64,000 nt of DNA from Porphyra umbilicalis (GCA_002049455.2 KV918772.1:462062-526061), one strand, 5' to 3'. Shown: positions 21,801-33,489, numbered from the stretch's first letter. Numbers and translations are program-made. The notes: generated from the sequence alone by a model not told the origin.

Positions 21801-24671
21801 GTGGAGGATGCCCGACGCGGACTTGATGTAGACAAGGCCATTGTCGACAGACCCCTTGACATATCGGTGGACGCGCTTCACAGCCGCTCAGTGCTCCTTC
21901 CCGTAGCTCGACACGAAACGGCTTAGCTTGCCGACCGCAAAGGCGAGATCAAGACGCGTCCCGACGATCTGGTACATCAAGCTTCCGACGGCCTCGCGAT
22001 AAGGAAGAGACTCGTCGCTCTTCTCCGACTTAGTCAGCTGCAGCCCGACCTCCAACGGAGTCGCGATCGGGTTGCACTCCGCCATACCAAACTTCTCGAG
22101 CACTTGTGCCGCGTACTTGCCCTGCGACAGCTTGAGGGTGCCCAACGTCTTGTCACGGCTGATCTCTAGCCAGAGGATGACCTTGGCCTCGCCCAGGTCC
22201 TTGATCTCGAAGCGCCTGCGAAGCACCTTCTTGATTTTGTTGATCGCCGCCATGCTTGACCCGACCAGAAGAAGATCGTCGACGTCCACCAGGACGATGA
22301 TGATTTCACCGTCATCCATCTGAAGGTAGAGGTAGGCATCCGGGTCGATGTTGTCGAACCCTTGCGACTTGAGGAAGTCGTCGAGCTTGGCGTACCCCAT
22401 CATGGGGGCTTGCTCAAGCCCATACAGCGCTTGGAGAAGACGGCACACCTTATCCGGATACATGGGATCGACCTTTCCCTCCGGCTGCTGCATGTAGACC
22501 TCCTGGTCAAGGTCGCCGTTCAGGAAGGCCGTCTTGACGTCCATCTGATGCAGCTCCCACCCGTTCGCCGCCGTCATCGCCAGGGTTCATCGGATGGAAG
22601 TGAACTTGGCCACCGGCGCAAACGTCTCGTTGAAGTCAAGCCCCTTGATCTGCCGATTGCCCATAAAGTACAGGCGCGCCTTGTGCCGCGTCGTGTTGTT
22701 CCCGACCTTGTCTGGCTCGTCCTTGACCTTGTGAACCCACTTGCCCTTGAGCATGCGTCGGCCGACCGGGCGATCCGTCAAACGCCATGTCTTGTTCTTG
22801 CAGATAGAGTCCATCTCCTGGTTTTATTGCGGCCCGCCACTTGGTCGACTCTTGTCCTTAAACTAATTTCCCATACGTCATGGGAGCCTCGTGAGCAACG
22901 AGGCCCACTGGACGCCAGTACTTAACCGGCGGCCTCCGCAATCTGCCGCTTCGACGCAGCGTGTCTTGAGATCCGGCAGAACCTTGATTGTCGTCTGCCG
23001 ATTTGTCCGAGCCATCATCATGCTGGTTGTCTCCGCCGTCATCTTCATCTTCGACGTCTTGGTCGTCTTCAGCGTTGACGTCTTGGTCGGCGCTGCCGGC
23101 ATCATAGCCCGTCTCACCTTCCACGACTTCGTCTACGGGTGAGTCCTCTAGAACATCTGCAACCTTGCTTGAGTTGTTTTCGGAGAAAAAGACGCTTCGC
23201 GCCTCGAAGACCTTGCCGTCGTCGAGGATGACCTCGTACGCCTTGCTGCCGCCGGGGTAGCCCACGAAAATGCCCTTTGCCGCCTTGTCTGCGAGCTTGT
23301 CATCGACGTGGCTCTTGTGCAGTACCACCCAGCATGTTGACCCAAACACCCGCATGTGGCTTATGTCGGGCTGGTTCCCGGTCCAAAGATCATGAGGAGT
23401 CTTGCCTACGGGAAGCGCATGGCTGGTGACGCGGTTCTTGATGAAGACCGCCGTCTTGATGGCATCCGCCCAAAGATCCTGGTCGACGTCCTTGTGTCGC
23501 ATCATGGTGCGTGCCATCTCCACGAGAACTCGGTTGAGTCGATTAGCAACTCTGTTCTGCTGCGGCGTGTTGGGCACCGTGGTCTGGTGCGTCGTGCCGT
23601 TCTCATCGTGAAGTGCCTTGAATGCGGACGACACGTACTTGCCGCCGTTGTCGGACCGGATCACCTTGATCTTGTTGCCGGTGTGCAGCTGTGCCTTGGT
23701 CAGCCACTTCTTGTACTTCGCGAAACGATCGCTCTTCTTGTGCCAGACGACCACGTCGGTCCAGCAGGAGAAGTCGTCGGTGAAGGTGCAGAAGTAGAGC
23801 GCTCCGCCACGAGAGGGTTCTGACATGCGTCCACCGAAGTCCGAGTGCACGAGCTGGAGCCGCCTGGTCAAACAAACGCCTCCTTTGCCAGGCGAAGGCG
23901 TCATTGCCGCCTTGCCGTACACGCACGGCTCGCAGATGTCCTTTACCGCCATGGAAGAACACTTGAGTCCGTCTACGTCCTTTTCTTGATCATCCTCTCG
24001 ACGCCGGCCACGCTCACGTGGCCGAGACGCTCATGCCATAGCTGCAGAGAGGCCACTACAGCAACATCTGACATAGTGGCCATTTCCAGGTGGTAGAGCC
24101 CGTTCTTAGGCGTGCCGCACGCAGCAATCTTTTCGTTCATCTTGATGATGGGCATACTGCGGTTGAACGACACTTCCGCACCGCGTTCCTCCATCATGCC
24201 GACCGACATGAGGTTGAAGCCCATTGTAGGAACGTGGAGCACCTTCTCCAACTTGATCTTGCGCGTCTTGCCGTGGACGATGACATTGAGCACGACGGTT
24301 CCGACGCCCGCCGTGGCTACGGACCCCTTGTCACCCATCGTGACGCTCCGTCCCGTGGTCGTCTTGTTGTCATCTAAGCACGCACGCATCCAGCACATAT
24401 GTGCAGACGCCGCAGAGTCGACAAGCCACGACTTGGAGATGTCATCGGTGTCAGCTCCATTGCCCACCAGACAGATCGCGTCGTCGCTGTCGCTACCATC
24501 GTCAGCCGCAATCGCGGCCACCTTGTCCTGCCTCTGCTTCTTGGCCTTGAGCTCTGGGCAGTCGCGAGAGATGTGCCCAAACTTGTTGCAGTAGGAGCAC
24601 TCGATCTTGGAGAGGTCACCACGGCGGCCTTGACCTCGATAGTTGGCGCCGACGAGTGCCATGTCCCCAAT

Positions 24672-25460
24672 CACCGTAGCACCGGGGTTGCCCCGCTGGA
24701 ACTGGTCAGCCCCATGGGGGTATCCAGCTGGGCATTAAAGGACATCCCCAAGTCCGGGGCGTACCCCATCACGGCGCAACGCGGCACCGCCGCCGAGACG
24801 CGAGCCCAAGCCGCCCTCCTGACCCGCCTCGTGCAGCTCATTTCGCAGATGCGGGCAAGGCTCAAGGCCACGCAGGGGCACTACAAGCGCGACCACGACT
24901 AGCGCCTCGCGCTGCGCGCGGAGAAGCTCACCGTGGGGGGCTGCGCGTGGCTACGCGACCACGTCAAAGAGGAGGTTGCCGGCGGCAATTTGACACACAA
25001 CGCCTGCGGACCTTATCGCGTGGTCTCCACGGAGGACCCGACGGTCCTCCTGGACGTGGACGGGGAGCACCGCCCTGAGAACGTCGCGCACGTCGTCCGC
25101 GCCTCGGGCACGGCAGCCGCGTCCCCTGCCCAACACCCCGCGTTGCGGGCAGCGCGCTACTTCCATGGCGCGGAGGCCGACGGCAAGCGGTACGCCGTGG
25201 ACCGCATCGCGGACCACGCGACGCTGCCCGACGGCACCCCCCGGGTCCAAGTCTACTGGACAGGATACCCGCAGCCCACCTGGATGGTCGCCGCGGACGC
25301 CCCGCACGAGACGCTGCGCGTGTACCTGCGCCGCGCCGCGCGCTTGAGGCTGCCCCACACGTCCTCCGACCCGCCGCCGGCGGTCCCGCAAGACGCGGCT
25401 CCCGACGGCGGCGCCGCCTCGGGCGGCGCCGCGGCGCCGCCCCTGGCCATCCGTGCCTGA
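24672..25460 (+). pseudogene. Ty3/gypsy integrase C-terminus with chromodomain (fragment)
   Basis: Begins STGVAPLELVSPMG, the middle of the integrase C-terminal region, and parallels the gypsy copy on the minus strand at 17.1-17.7 kb (KATQGHYKRDHD, RLALRAEKLT, VAHVVRASGTAA). It then continues past where that copy ends, into VQVYWTGYPQPTWMVAAD and ETLRVYL, a chromodomain-like module with the Tyr/Trp/Trp pattern expected of chromoviruses; in that group the module is thought to steer integration to modified chromatin. One in-frame TAG (24900-24902) replaces a Lys codon of the other copy; the frame ends in TGA at 25458. A G-rich stretch (25480-25560) follows, which could be a polypurine tract, but no LTR was identified. 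Confidence 0.82.
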
Positions 25461-25701
25461 CCCTTCGGGTCGGCGCGGCGACCTGGCGCGGCGGGGGGAG
25501 GGGTGGGATTTCTTGGGGTTTTGGGGCCTTGGGGCCGTCGCGGGGGGGGAATGCGGACCAGCGGCCAAGGAAGGGCGGGGTCACGACAGACAGCGGACAC
25601 TAAGTGGTACGAAGAGCAAACCCGCGGCTTTATCGTACGGCGGACGATGGTCTAACGCCGACGGAGCAAGCGCCACACCTACGGGGCCAGGGCGATGCCC
25701 T

Positions 25702-28608
25702 CAGTCGTGACGACGATACCACGGGTTGTCAGGACAAATATCCGATATCTTGGGCTACTGTAATTGCACACACCACGACATAATTCGACATCTATTTGCG
25801 CCAGCAGCTCGGAATATTGACATAGTGACGTCCAGAGCTTCCCGTAGGTCGTCTTTTTTTCTTCAATGGACAATCATGGACGAATATTTTGCGACATATT
25901 CCGGATTATATACGTATTCTGGCCCGGATACGGCCAAAAAACCGTATTCTGACAACCCCTGGGCGATACTTCCATACGTGAACGGGGCGGCCCGCCTTGC
26001 GCAGGACGCGCCGCAGGGCGGCATGGAACCGCTTCGCCCGCGTCGGCGGGGACTCCAGGCAGGGGGGGACGTCGGCGGCGAGCCCCATGCGGGCGTACTC
26101 GACCATTGCGCCGGTGATCTCGTAGGGCCCCACCTCGGACCAGTTGACGGACGGGTCGTACCCGAACAAGGCGACGACCTGCCCGGACGTCAGCGAGTCC
26201 CGCCACTCCGTGGCCGTCACCGGGGTAGGAGGCGTCCACGACGCGGACAACCACCAATCGTAGGCGACGTCCAGCTGCCCTGGAACGGGGGTCACGACGC
26301 GGCCGGCAACCCCCAGCACCATCGGCGCCATGGCGGGACCGTCGTTGGCGGGGACGGCATCCCAGCGCGCGGGACGCGGACCGGAGGGCGCCGCGGCGTC
26401 GCCGGCGGGGCGGTACTCGGACCGCCCGTAGCACCCGCCGCTAGCGCCGCCATCGCGGCCCTGGCCGCCGTCGGAGGGCCACGTGGGCTCGTCATGGCCG
26501 GCGGCCAAATAGCCGCGGCCATCGCTCGGACCGGCCGCCGGCCACACGCGGTCGTCCCGCACGTCGGCACGGCGGCCGGGCCCGCCCTCCGAGCGATCGT
26601 CGCCGTTGCGACGGGGGGCGGCGGCGCCGCCGCCCGAATCGGACGCCCATCCGCGACCGGGCCTGTCACCGGCAGGGCCGGCGTCGTCGCCGCGCCACGT
26701 CGCGTCTCAGCGCTCGTCGTGAGCCGCGCCGGCCCCGTCCTCGCGGACCACCGCGCGCTGGCCCCACTCGGCGCTGCCGGCAAGAGTCGACGCGAAGAAG
26801 CCGCGGGGGTAGGCATCGGAACCTCCGGGGTCGCCGGCGCTGGCCTCCTCCTCGTCCCCCTCGGGGTCCCGGGGCCCCGAGCGGATGTTCCTAATTTGAG
26901 CCGGGCCGCCGCCTGCCATGTCGGCGTGGCGCCGCTTCCGCGCGCGGTACGCGGCCGACGCGGCCGCCTCCTCCGCCGACGGTGGGACGGCGTCCGGGTC
27001 GGACGAAGTGAAGCCGGCCGGTATCGCCCAGGGCTCCGTCGTCTTTGGCAACGCCCGCTGGGCGACGTCCGCAAGCCGCGGCTCCGCGAGCATGAACCCA
27101 AACGGGGATTGCGGCGACCGCAAGACGCTCACGACGCAGACGTAGTGGAACCGGCCGTCCGCCACGGTACCCACTTGGTGGGGCAGCAGGGTGCTGGGAG
27201 CTTGACGGGTGGTATCGTGTTAGTAGGGCAGCAGGTCAAGGACGGCCGCCCTGGGCACCGCCCTCACAATGGCGTCGTACTCCTCCAAGGCGTCGGCGGC
27301 ACCGCGGTCGCCCGGCGCGAGGTCGTCGACCCTGAACTTCCGCGCAAAGTCGTTGTAGCACGTCTACGGCTCGAAAACGCGGTGCGTCACGCGGTACGCG
27401 CGCAGCAACGCCGACACGATGGCGGCCATCAGCATGTCTTAGGCCGTGCCCTGGATGGGGTGGCAGGGGAATGCCTGGAGCAGCGAATGCTACTGGTGCA
27501 CAACGGGCGGGTACTCGTACGTCACCAGCCGCGGCGTCGCACACCGCGTGACCATTGCCGGCGGCAAGCGAGCACTCGCCGGCGTCAAGGCAATGCCGGA
27601 ACGGACGGCCAGGAGAATGCCCCTGTGCCATGCCAGCCGGGCCCTTACGAGCTCTCCGCGCGCGCGGCGCGCGGCCTCCAACGCCAAGTCCGCCGGGGCG
27701 GTCACGGGGCACAACGACGCCAAGGCGATCAGGGGGCCTACGCCCCCAAAGTTGGCAAGCGCCAAGGAGAGATCGAACGGGACTGCAGGGCGGTAACGAA
27801 GGCGTGTATGCCAGTCCTCAAAGTAGGCGGACTCCTCTTCGCCAGCGACGAACAGGAACTCGGCCGCGGGGTGCGTGACCAAGAGCACCCGCCCCGGGTT
27901 GCACCGCAACATGCAGCCCAGCCACGCCGCGCTGTCCCCAACGGAGCGGACGAAGGAAGCGAAGTCGCTTTCGGCCACCGGCCGGGTACTGTAACCCGCC
28001 GTATTGCCAAACTCCTCGAAGGCCCGCCACACGGCGGCTGCCTCGCCTGCGTCGTGAGGATAAGCCGGGAGGAAGACGTCGCTCACGAGCGGCCAGTCGG
28101 CCGAGGCCACGGTCGGCCCCAGCGGGGCGAGCCACGCTCGGACGGCGGGCGGCGCCGCGCGTGGCGGGAGCGCGGGGGCCGACTGCCCCAACAACGGCGG
28201 GCGGTCCTCCGGCCTGACCGCGGGACCCCCGCTGGAGGAGGGAGCAGGGCCCGGGCCGGCCGCGGGCACCAGGCAAGCCGCGGGCTCGGCGCCGGCGCTG
28301 ACCGCAGCGGTAGCGCCCGCTGCGCGGGGCGGCCTCCGCCACTTCCGGCCGTTCGGGTCATACGGGAGCCGCGTGCCAGGCGTCACCGACGGACGGGCGG
28401 GAGCGGTCGGGCGCCGCTCGGGCGGTCCCGACGTGGTCGGCGCGACGGCTACCGACGCCGACCCCGGAGCGGCGGCCGCCGCAGACGGGCACGACGGGAG
28501 AGCGGGGGACGGAGCCCCAACGGGGCCGGCGCGGGGCGTCGCCGGAGACGGCTCCTGTTGGAACGTCATGCTCAACGCCGCTGTAAGCCCTCCTGCTGAA
28601 AAAAGCAA
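25702..28608 (-). pseudogene. Unrecognised 969-codon frame with five internal stops
   Basis: A single minus-strand frame stays collinear from ATG 28608 (or ATG 28569, MTFQQEPS) to beyond 25970, interrupted only by TAG 27490-27492, TAA 27439-27441, TAG 27364-27366, TAA 27220-27222 and TGA 26707-26709. The encoded protein is plausible: a Pro/Ala-rich N-terminus, a globular centre (VWRAFEEFGNTAGYST, RVLLVTHPAAEFLFVAGE, YNDFARKFRVDDL, HYVCVVSVLRSP), then an acidic and Gly-rich part and a Trp-rich C-terminal domain (VAYDWWLSASW, FHAALRRVLRKAG). I recognise no family. Its original end was probably the TGA at 25701-25703, because a 242-bp MITE with target duplication (25720-25961) sits inside the last codons. 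It may be an ORF of an unclassified mobile element; host origin is possible. Confidence 0.5.
25720..25961. mobile_element. hAT-type MITE, 242 bp
   Basis: Left terminus CACGGGTTGTCA, right terminus (reverse complement) CAGGGGTTGTCA; the inverted repeats continue imperfectly. Flanking 8-mers GACGATAC (25712-25719) and GGCGATAC (25962-25969) match at 7 of 8 positions, as expected of an aged 8-bp hAT target duplication. The interior is AT-rich with TATCCG/TATTCCG-like motifs and no coding capacity. It ends the 969-codon frame. Confidence 0.8.
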
Positions 28609-28629
28609 AATTCAAGAAACCAGGTATTG

Positions 28630-28720
28630 ACAGGGTTCGAACCCCCGACTCCCGGACGCGACCCGAAGGTCACGCCTAATGAGAGTGGGTGCCTTACTTC
28701 CCAATAGGCTACCCATGCGA
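28630..28720 (-). repeat. tRNA-like element with A and B boxes
   Basis: Minus strand: A box TAGCCTATTGG (28701-28711) and B box GGTTCGAACCC (about 28633-28644), with a possible GCCT/AGGC D stem. The spacing is too long for a class I tRNA and the anticodon stem does not pair well, so a tRNA-derived remnant is likelier than a functional tRNA. It lies just upstream of the unrecognised 969-codon frame. Confidence 0.3.
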
Positions 28721-28739
28721 CTTCCTCGCGGTTTGGTGA

Positions 28740-29100
28740 CCGCTGGTGCATTCGACATTTGTACCCGTGCGATTTTGAGTGAAAAGTTTGCGATTTCACA
28801 TTTTTTGTTCTTGCGCTTCTGATGCTTTGATTTGCGTGGGCATTGCTTTGATCCCTGATGCTTTGATTTGGTGAGCGGTTTGATTTAGAGTGTGGGCGGG
28901 CGCGTGCGCGGGCGAGCTGCTTGGGCTGCGTGGTGCGCTTGAGTGCTCCGACTTGGACTACTTGAGGAGTGCCCTTGATGGGAAGAGGGGCGCTTTGGAG
29001 AGACAACCAACAAAGCACGTTCGCACACATACACACAAGCTCAAGCCACTCAATTACTTCACCGTGGTCCCCCATCCCCTATCCCGACTGCGTTTCAACA
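28740..29100 (+). mobile_element. Copia LTR, 3' part (solo)
   Basis: The last ~200 bases before 29100 are an inverted match to the region just upstream of the copia polyprotein at 37.3 kb: shared blocks include GACAACCAACAAAGCAC, CACCGTGGTCCCCCATCCCC and the terminal TTCAACA. Similarity ends exactly after ...CAACA in both copies, which marks the LTR 3' boundary. No copia coding sequence follows here, so it is a solo or orphan LTR. The left boundary is not resolved. Confidence 0.6.
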
Positions 29101-31096
29101 GCTTCATCTCGGCTGAAGGGGATGTAGTACTACGGGGCCCCCTATGCGCCAGGGGGCCTCCGCGGGGACGTCGGCGACGACGGAAGACGCGGTACCCGAC
29201 GTGGGGTGGCGACGCCAGCGGCGACGGTGGCCGACGGGGCGGCGACGCGGGGACCGGGGCGAGGGGTCGGCCCCGCTGACCGGCTCGGGCCACCCGGTGA
29301 GCGTACCCGACCCGCCGCGCCCGGCACGCGGGCCCCGCGGGACGCCGGATTGGCGCGCCCGAGAGGGCGCTGGCGCGCCCGAGAGGGCGCGGCAGGCGAC
29401 GGCCGACCGGGCGCCACGCGGCGGGTGCAGCGCGTTGCGCGCGGGACGGTTTCTCCCCCTCGTCTGTAGTGGTCGCCTCGGGGGACTTGACATGCATGGA
29501 GGGAATAATCTGCATTGGTTGGTGACGGCCCGGGTCAATTCCCATTCGGGGAAATTAGGCCCGGGCGACGGTTCCCGCCCTTTTAGGACGAAGGGCGACG
29601 ACGGTGGGAGGCACCGTCGTCGCCGGCAAGTAAACCGTGTCTCGATGTCTTGGCGTTTCGATCGGCCCGACTGCCCGGACCTCGAGTCCCATAGCGGGTG
29701 TCGCGCGAGCGGCTAAGACGGCCGTTGCTTCCCTCCTCTCGAGGTAACCCCCTAAATAGTGGCACTACGCCTTCCACCTACGCCCCCCGCACCTATGGGG
29801 GGAAGAGACGGGAATACCTCTCCGTCTACACCCTCCGCTCCTTGGGGGGGGAGAGACGGGAATACCCTTCCGCCTGTTCCCCCCGCACCATGGGGGGGAA
29901 GAGACGGGATTACCCTTCCTCCTTCACCCTAGTTGCTCGGCGCGCCACGCTCTGGCGTGGCGCTGCCGGCTTGATGCTCCCGCCGAGGAGGGATCCCTCA
30001 GGAGTCCTGAGACCCCGAGCCCTCGCTTGTTCCGTCACGGTCGCCCCGTGACGTGCTGCCGGCGCCCGGTGCGCCGGTCTCCGTCACCCCAGTGGTGTCC
30101 ATGGCGGAAAGACTCCGTCCTCCTACAGGAACAATCAATCCTCAAAGACAATATCAACAGAACAGTCACACCCAAGGGTAAGACAAAGCACAGAAAAAAG
30201 ACCACCGTGAGATCTGACACAGGGTAGACCCGACTGATCAAGAAGGGCCAAAACCTGTCCCCAGCTGATCCACCAAATGTAGTGGTTCCTGCCCGCAAAG
30301 CGGACGGGGCACCGCATTGTCAGAACACACAGCACATGATGCGGAGCGACACAAAGGAGAAAGAACACAAACGCATGGATAACAGGGCGCGGAGCGCACC
30401 AGAACGCCGGAACTGACGCAAACTCAAAGCTGATTTATTCGAGCACGCACGATGACCCCAAGGCATACACTCATGTACCCTCAGAAACACGACGCAGGAC
30501 GTGCACAATCCCGACCCAGGCAGAGACGGTCGTAGGGGAGGCCGGGGCCTGGCGGGCCACGGTCCCTGACGCGGGGTCCTGGTGGCCCCGGCCACGGATC
30601 AAGGGACCTCCTTCCTCTGAAAGAGAGATATGGTCCCTGGATTCAGCCAGCTTGGACTGAAATTGCCCAATACATCACAAGGGACTTATCCCCAGATTTT
30701 CAAGTCTCCGATCGAAGTCCTCGTGGGATATCGACAGTGGCCGAGATCTTCTCTCGGCCCCGGGCTTTCTTCCAGGTCAAAAGAGCTTCCACAAGCTTCA
30801 AGGCCCCTCTAGGGAACCCTGATCGAGGGGTCGCGTGGCCCCTCGTCCGCGTCAGGCCCTTCCCCACTCTGCCTTCGGGGAAGGGGGGTGTACGCCTCGG
30901 GGGCGTCCCTAAGCGCCACCCGGCATGCGCCTCGAAGGGGCGCCGCACACCGCTCACTCTAGGGGCATTGCGTGTGGGCTTGCGGCCCCTCCCCCGGATC
31001 ATACCAGGGGGGGATCGCGTCATCAGAGGAGAGGGGGTTTCCCCCACAGCGCGGCATGCGGGCCGGAAACCCAAACGGCACCTCCATGGCCGACCA
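29101..31096. other. Non-coding region with minisatellites
   Basis: No gene recognised. 29351-29390 is a perfect 2 x 20-bp duplication (TGGCGCGCCCGAGAGGGCGC). 29785-29930 is a three-copy 48-bp minisatellite. From 30000 onward the sequence is less GC-rich with scattered short frames on both strands. The block could be untranslated or LTR sequence of an unidentified retroelement. Confidence 0.35.
29785..29930 (+). repeat. 48-bp minisatellite, 3 copies
   Basis: GAGACGGGAATACC (last copy GAGACGGGATTACC) recurs at 29805, 29853 and 29901, exactly 48 bp apart. Each copy has a run of 6-7 G before it and a C/T-rich stretch after it. Confidence 0.85.
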
Positions 31097-32185
31097 TCAG
31101 GACGGCGTCGGGACGTAGTATGCCCGCCGCGCCGAGGTGTTGACCTGGGTGCTGTCTGCTGGAGAGGCCCGCACCAGGATGCCCGACGCCTCTAGCTGCC
31201 GGCGCTCGGTGCGGGCGTTCTGGTGGTGAACGTGGGGCTCCTTCTCCGCCAAGTACGAGGGGGAGGAGCACGCCCAATCCGACGTCACGACAGGCGGAAC
31301 GTCGTCGGCCGTGGCCACGTCCATGACGTTTGACAGGCGCACGGCCACGCTCTCCACCCACGGCGCGTCCCCCGCCTCTTATAGGGCGGGGAGGTCCGTC
31401 GCCACGCCGGCAGGCAGGGCATAATGCACGGGGTGACGCGTCAGCCAGCGCTTCCAAGCCAGGCCCAGCTTGGGCAGCGGGATTGCGAAGTACAACGTCC
31501 GCAAGCGGCACTCCCTCATCTGACTTGGGGCTTCCTGGGGCATCCACTGGACCAACGCCCCCGGCCCCGCAAGCCCCGACCCCTCCCCTGCCGGGAGGCG
31601 CCCCCGGCGCGGCACCGGCGAGGGGGACACCTGCTCCATGAGTTCATCCCCTGCCTCGCCCGGCGCCGCCTCAGCCGCCGGGGGAGTGCTCAACCGGCTG
31701 GTCGGCAGCGCCACGCGCGCCGCCGCCGTGCGGGGCCCGGCCGCGTCCTCGCCAGCCGACCGCGTCACCGCACTCGACGCGCGGAAGGCCGACGCCGACC
31801 CCGCCGTCGACTTGAACCGGCGCATGGGCGGCGGCGGTTGAGTCGCTTGACTCCCCGCCGCCGACGACTCCCGACTCGGGGGCGCGCCGTTGGCCTGGCG
31901 CGGCCGGCGGGCTGCCTCGCCCCGAAACGCCGCCACCGCCGCGCCACTTGACTTGGTGGCGCCTGCCAGCGTCGCAGGTACAGATGCCGCCGCCCCGCCA
32001 GCCGGCGGGGTGGCCGCCGTCAAGCCCTTGACCCTAGGGGCGCCCGTACTGCCCGACGTTCCGCCCACCCGCGGGGACCCCGCCGCAGGGATGCCCGACT
32101 TGGCTGTTGCCGACGCCGGCGTCCCACTCGGCGCCGGCGTGGCGCGCCCCGCACCTGGGCAAGCCATCTGCTCGGTCGGCGCCAC
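31097..32185 (-). pseudogene. Unrecognised frame with one internal stop
   Basis: One minus-strand frame from ATG 32185 to 31097 (about 362 codons), broken only by TAA 31379-31381. The N-terminal two thirds is Ala/Pro/Ser/Thr-rich and disordered; the C-terminal third looks globular (LRTLYFAIPLPKLGLAWKRW, VVTSDWACSSPSYLAEKEP, RTERRQLEASGILV). No family recognised. It resembles the 969-codon frame at 25.7-28.6 kb in strand, composition and style of decay, so the two may be ORFs of the same kind of element; direct homology was not seen. Confidence 0.4.
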
Positions 32186-33489
32186 TGCCGTCGACCACGA
32201 GGAAGCCGTAGCCGCCGCGCCCGAGTAGGGGGAACGGCGAGGGGAATGGCAATAGGCAGAGGGGCGTCCTGCGCACAGACGGACGAGGGGCGGCTCTCAA
32301 CTCGAGTAGCGGTTGGGGGGAACGGTGACGGCCGGAAGTGGACGGCCTCCCCGTCTGTTCCCCGCCTACCCCCTTTTTACGAGCCCCTGCGTGCGGACAG
32401 AGGCCCTTACCCCGGATCTTCTCAGCCCCTGCCCCGCGGGCCACCCCCCCTGGATGATTCTTCACAGGGAGGGGGGCCCGCAAGACAGCCCCCCGAGTGG
32501 GAGGGCGGGGGGGGTGCCATACTGGGCACCCCCCTGTTGGCCCAATGGGCACGGTTAGTGGGCCCGCCCCGGACACGCGGCCGCACCGCTTGCCCCCGCC
32601 GCCGTGTCCACCGTACGGCCACGGCGCATACCCCCTTGCCCCGGCGGGGGTGCCCCCACGATCCGGGGCGGCCCCCGCTGGAGAGGATCGGGGCAGCTTC
32701 CGGGCCCTACACTGGGGATCCCGGCGGCTATCTGTCCTGGCCCGCGCGCCACACTCGCGCGGGCCCGGCCCTCTGCCTCTGGGCCACCGGGGCGGAGACC
32801 TCTTTAAAAAAGAGAATTGTGACGTTCCGTCACATGGCCCCCACACTCGGGGAACCAGATTCCCCGGAAATATGCCCCACTACCACATATTTCAAATTGT
32901 TCCGTTGGGGACCCACTTGTGATCACCTCGTGGCTCACCAACCACAACGGCAATCCCAATAATTCCCTGAGATTCGTCACCCCCCCGAGCGGGCCCCTAC
33001 TTAAGGGCCTAATTTTGTGTAAACCCCACTTGGATTATCTACTTATGTTGGTAGGCGTCCCTGACCCCGGGGCGCCGCGAGGGCGTTACGTAGCACCCTT
33101 CCCCTGGCTCTACTCAAGGCGGTATTTGAAGCGTCGGCCGGCCTCCGGGTTATGGGCCCCGTGAGCCCTCAGGGGAGGGTTTTCGGCGGGTCCTTTGAGG
33201 GTGTCTGAGGAGGGCTTTCCGAGGGTCCTTTGAGGGAGTCTGAGGAGGGTTTTCCGAGGGTCCGAGGGGAACGGATGGGATCATAGGGTGAGGCGTGAGT
33301 GTCCCCTCGAGGCCTCCGTCGCGGGCACGTAAACTCTCGGTCACACGACTCGTGTATGTCGCTCGGGGCGCCTTCCCCCGGTCGACGCCGTGCGTGTGTG
33401 CTCTTCGGGATTTTCTTCCGGGGCGGGTATTCCCCGACAGGGCTACCCAGCGACACATTTTGGCCCGCCCTCACCCCAACTGGGTGGGG
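32186..33489. other. Non-coding, with 35-bp tandem repeat
   Basis: No gene. TTTAAAAAAG at about 32802 could be a minus-strand TATA-like element for the frame starting at 32185. 33170-33268 is a 35-bp tandem repeat of about 2.7 copies, with GTCCTTTGAGGG at 33190 and 33225. The right end abuts the truncated 3' end of the copia element. Confidence 0.35.

Larger units (their letters stand above)
21003..24671 (-). pseudogene. Ty1/copia retrotransposon, decayed, 5'- and 3'-truncated
   Basis: Reading leftward from 24671: gag zinc knuckle (IECSYCNKFGHISRDCPEL), protease (WLVDSAASAHMCW), GAG-pre-integrase (LQLWHERLGHVSVAG), integrase (LVHSDFGGRMSEP, VIRSDNGGKYV, NTPQQNRVANRLNR), reverse transcriptase (HQMDVKTAFLNG; the YVDD box has become DVDD) and the end of RNase H (SDADWAGD, about 21110). 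Defects include frameshifts near 23985 and 22840, TAA 22858-22860, TGA 22587-22589 and TGA 21888-21890 (where related copies have Trp). The element lacks its LTRs and N-terminal gag. A 670-bp segment (21131-21800) containing two direct repeats interrupts the RNase H region. At 21000 its RNase H is fused in frame to the gypsy protease, and at 24671 it abuts a gypsy integrase fragment of opposite orientation. Confidence 0.88.

Noticed and set aside
27220-27492. Reassigned stop codons (TAG/TAA read as an amino acid)
   Set aside because: The two intact H3 genes end in TGA and TAG, and both would be extended wrongly if those were sense codons; a standard code with nonsense mutations is simpler.
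25726-28599. 957-codon plus-strand open frame
   Set aside because: It is antisense to the minus-strand frame, whose product has balanced composition and a globular centre; the plus-strand product is Arg/Gly/Ala-rich and passes through a MITE.
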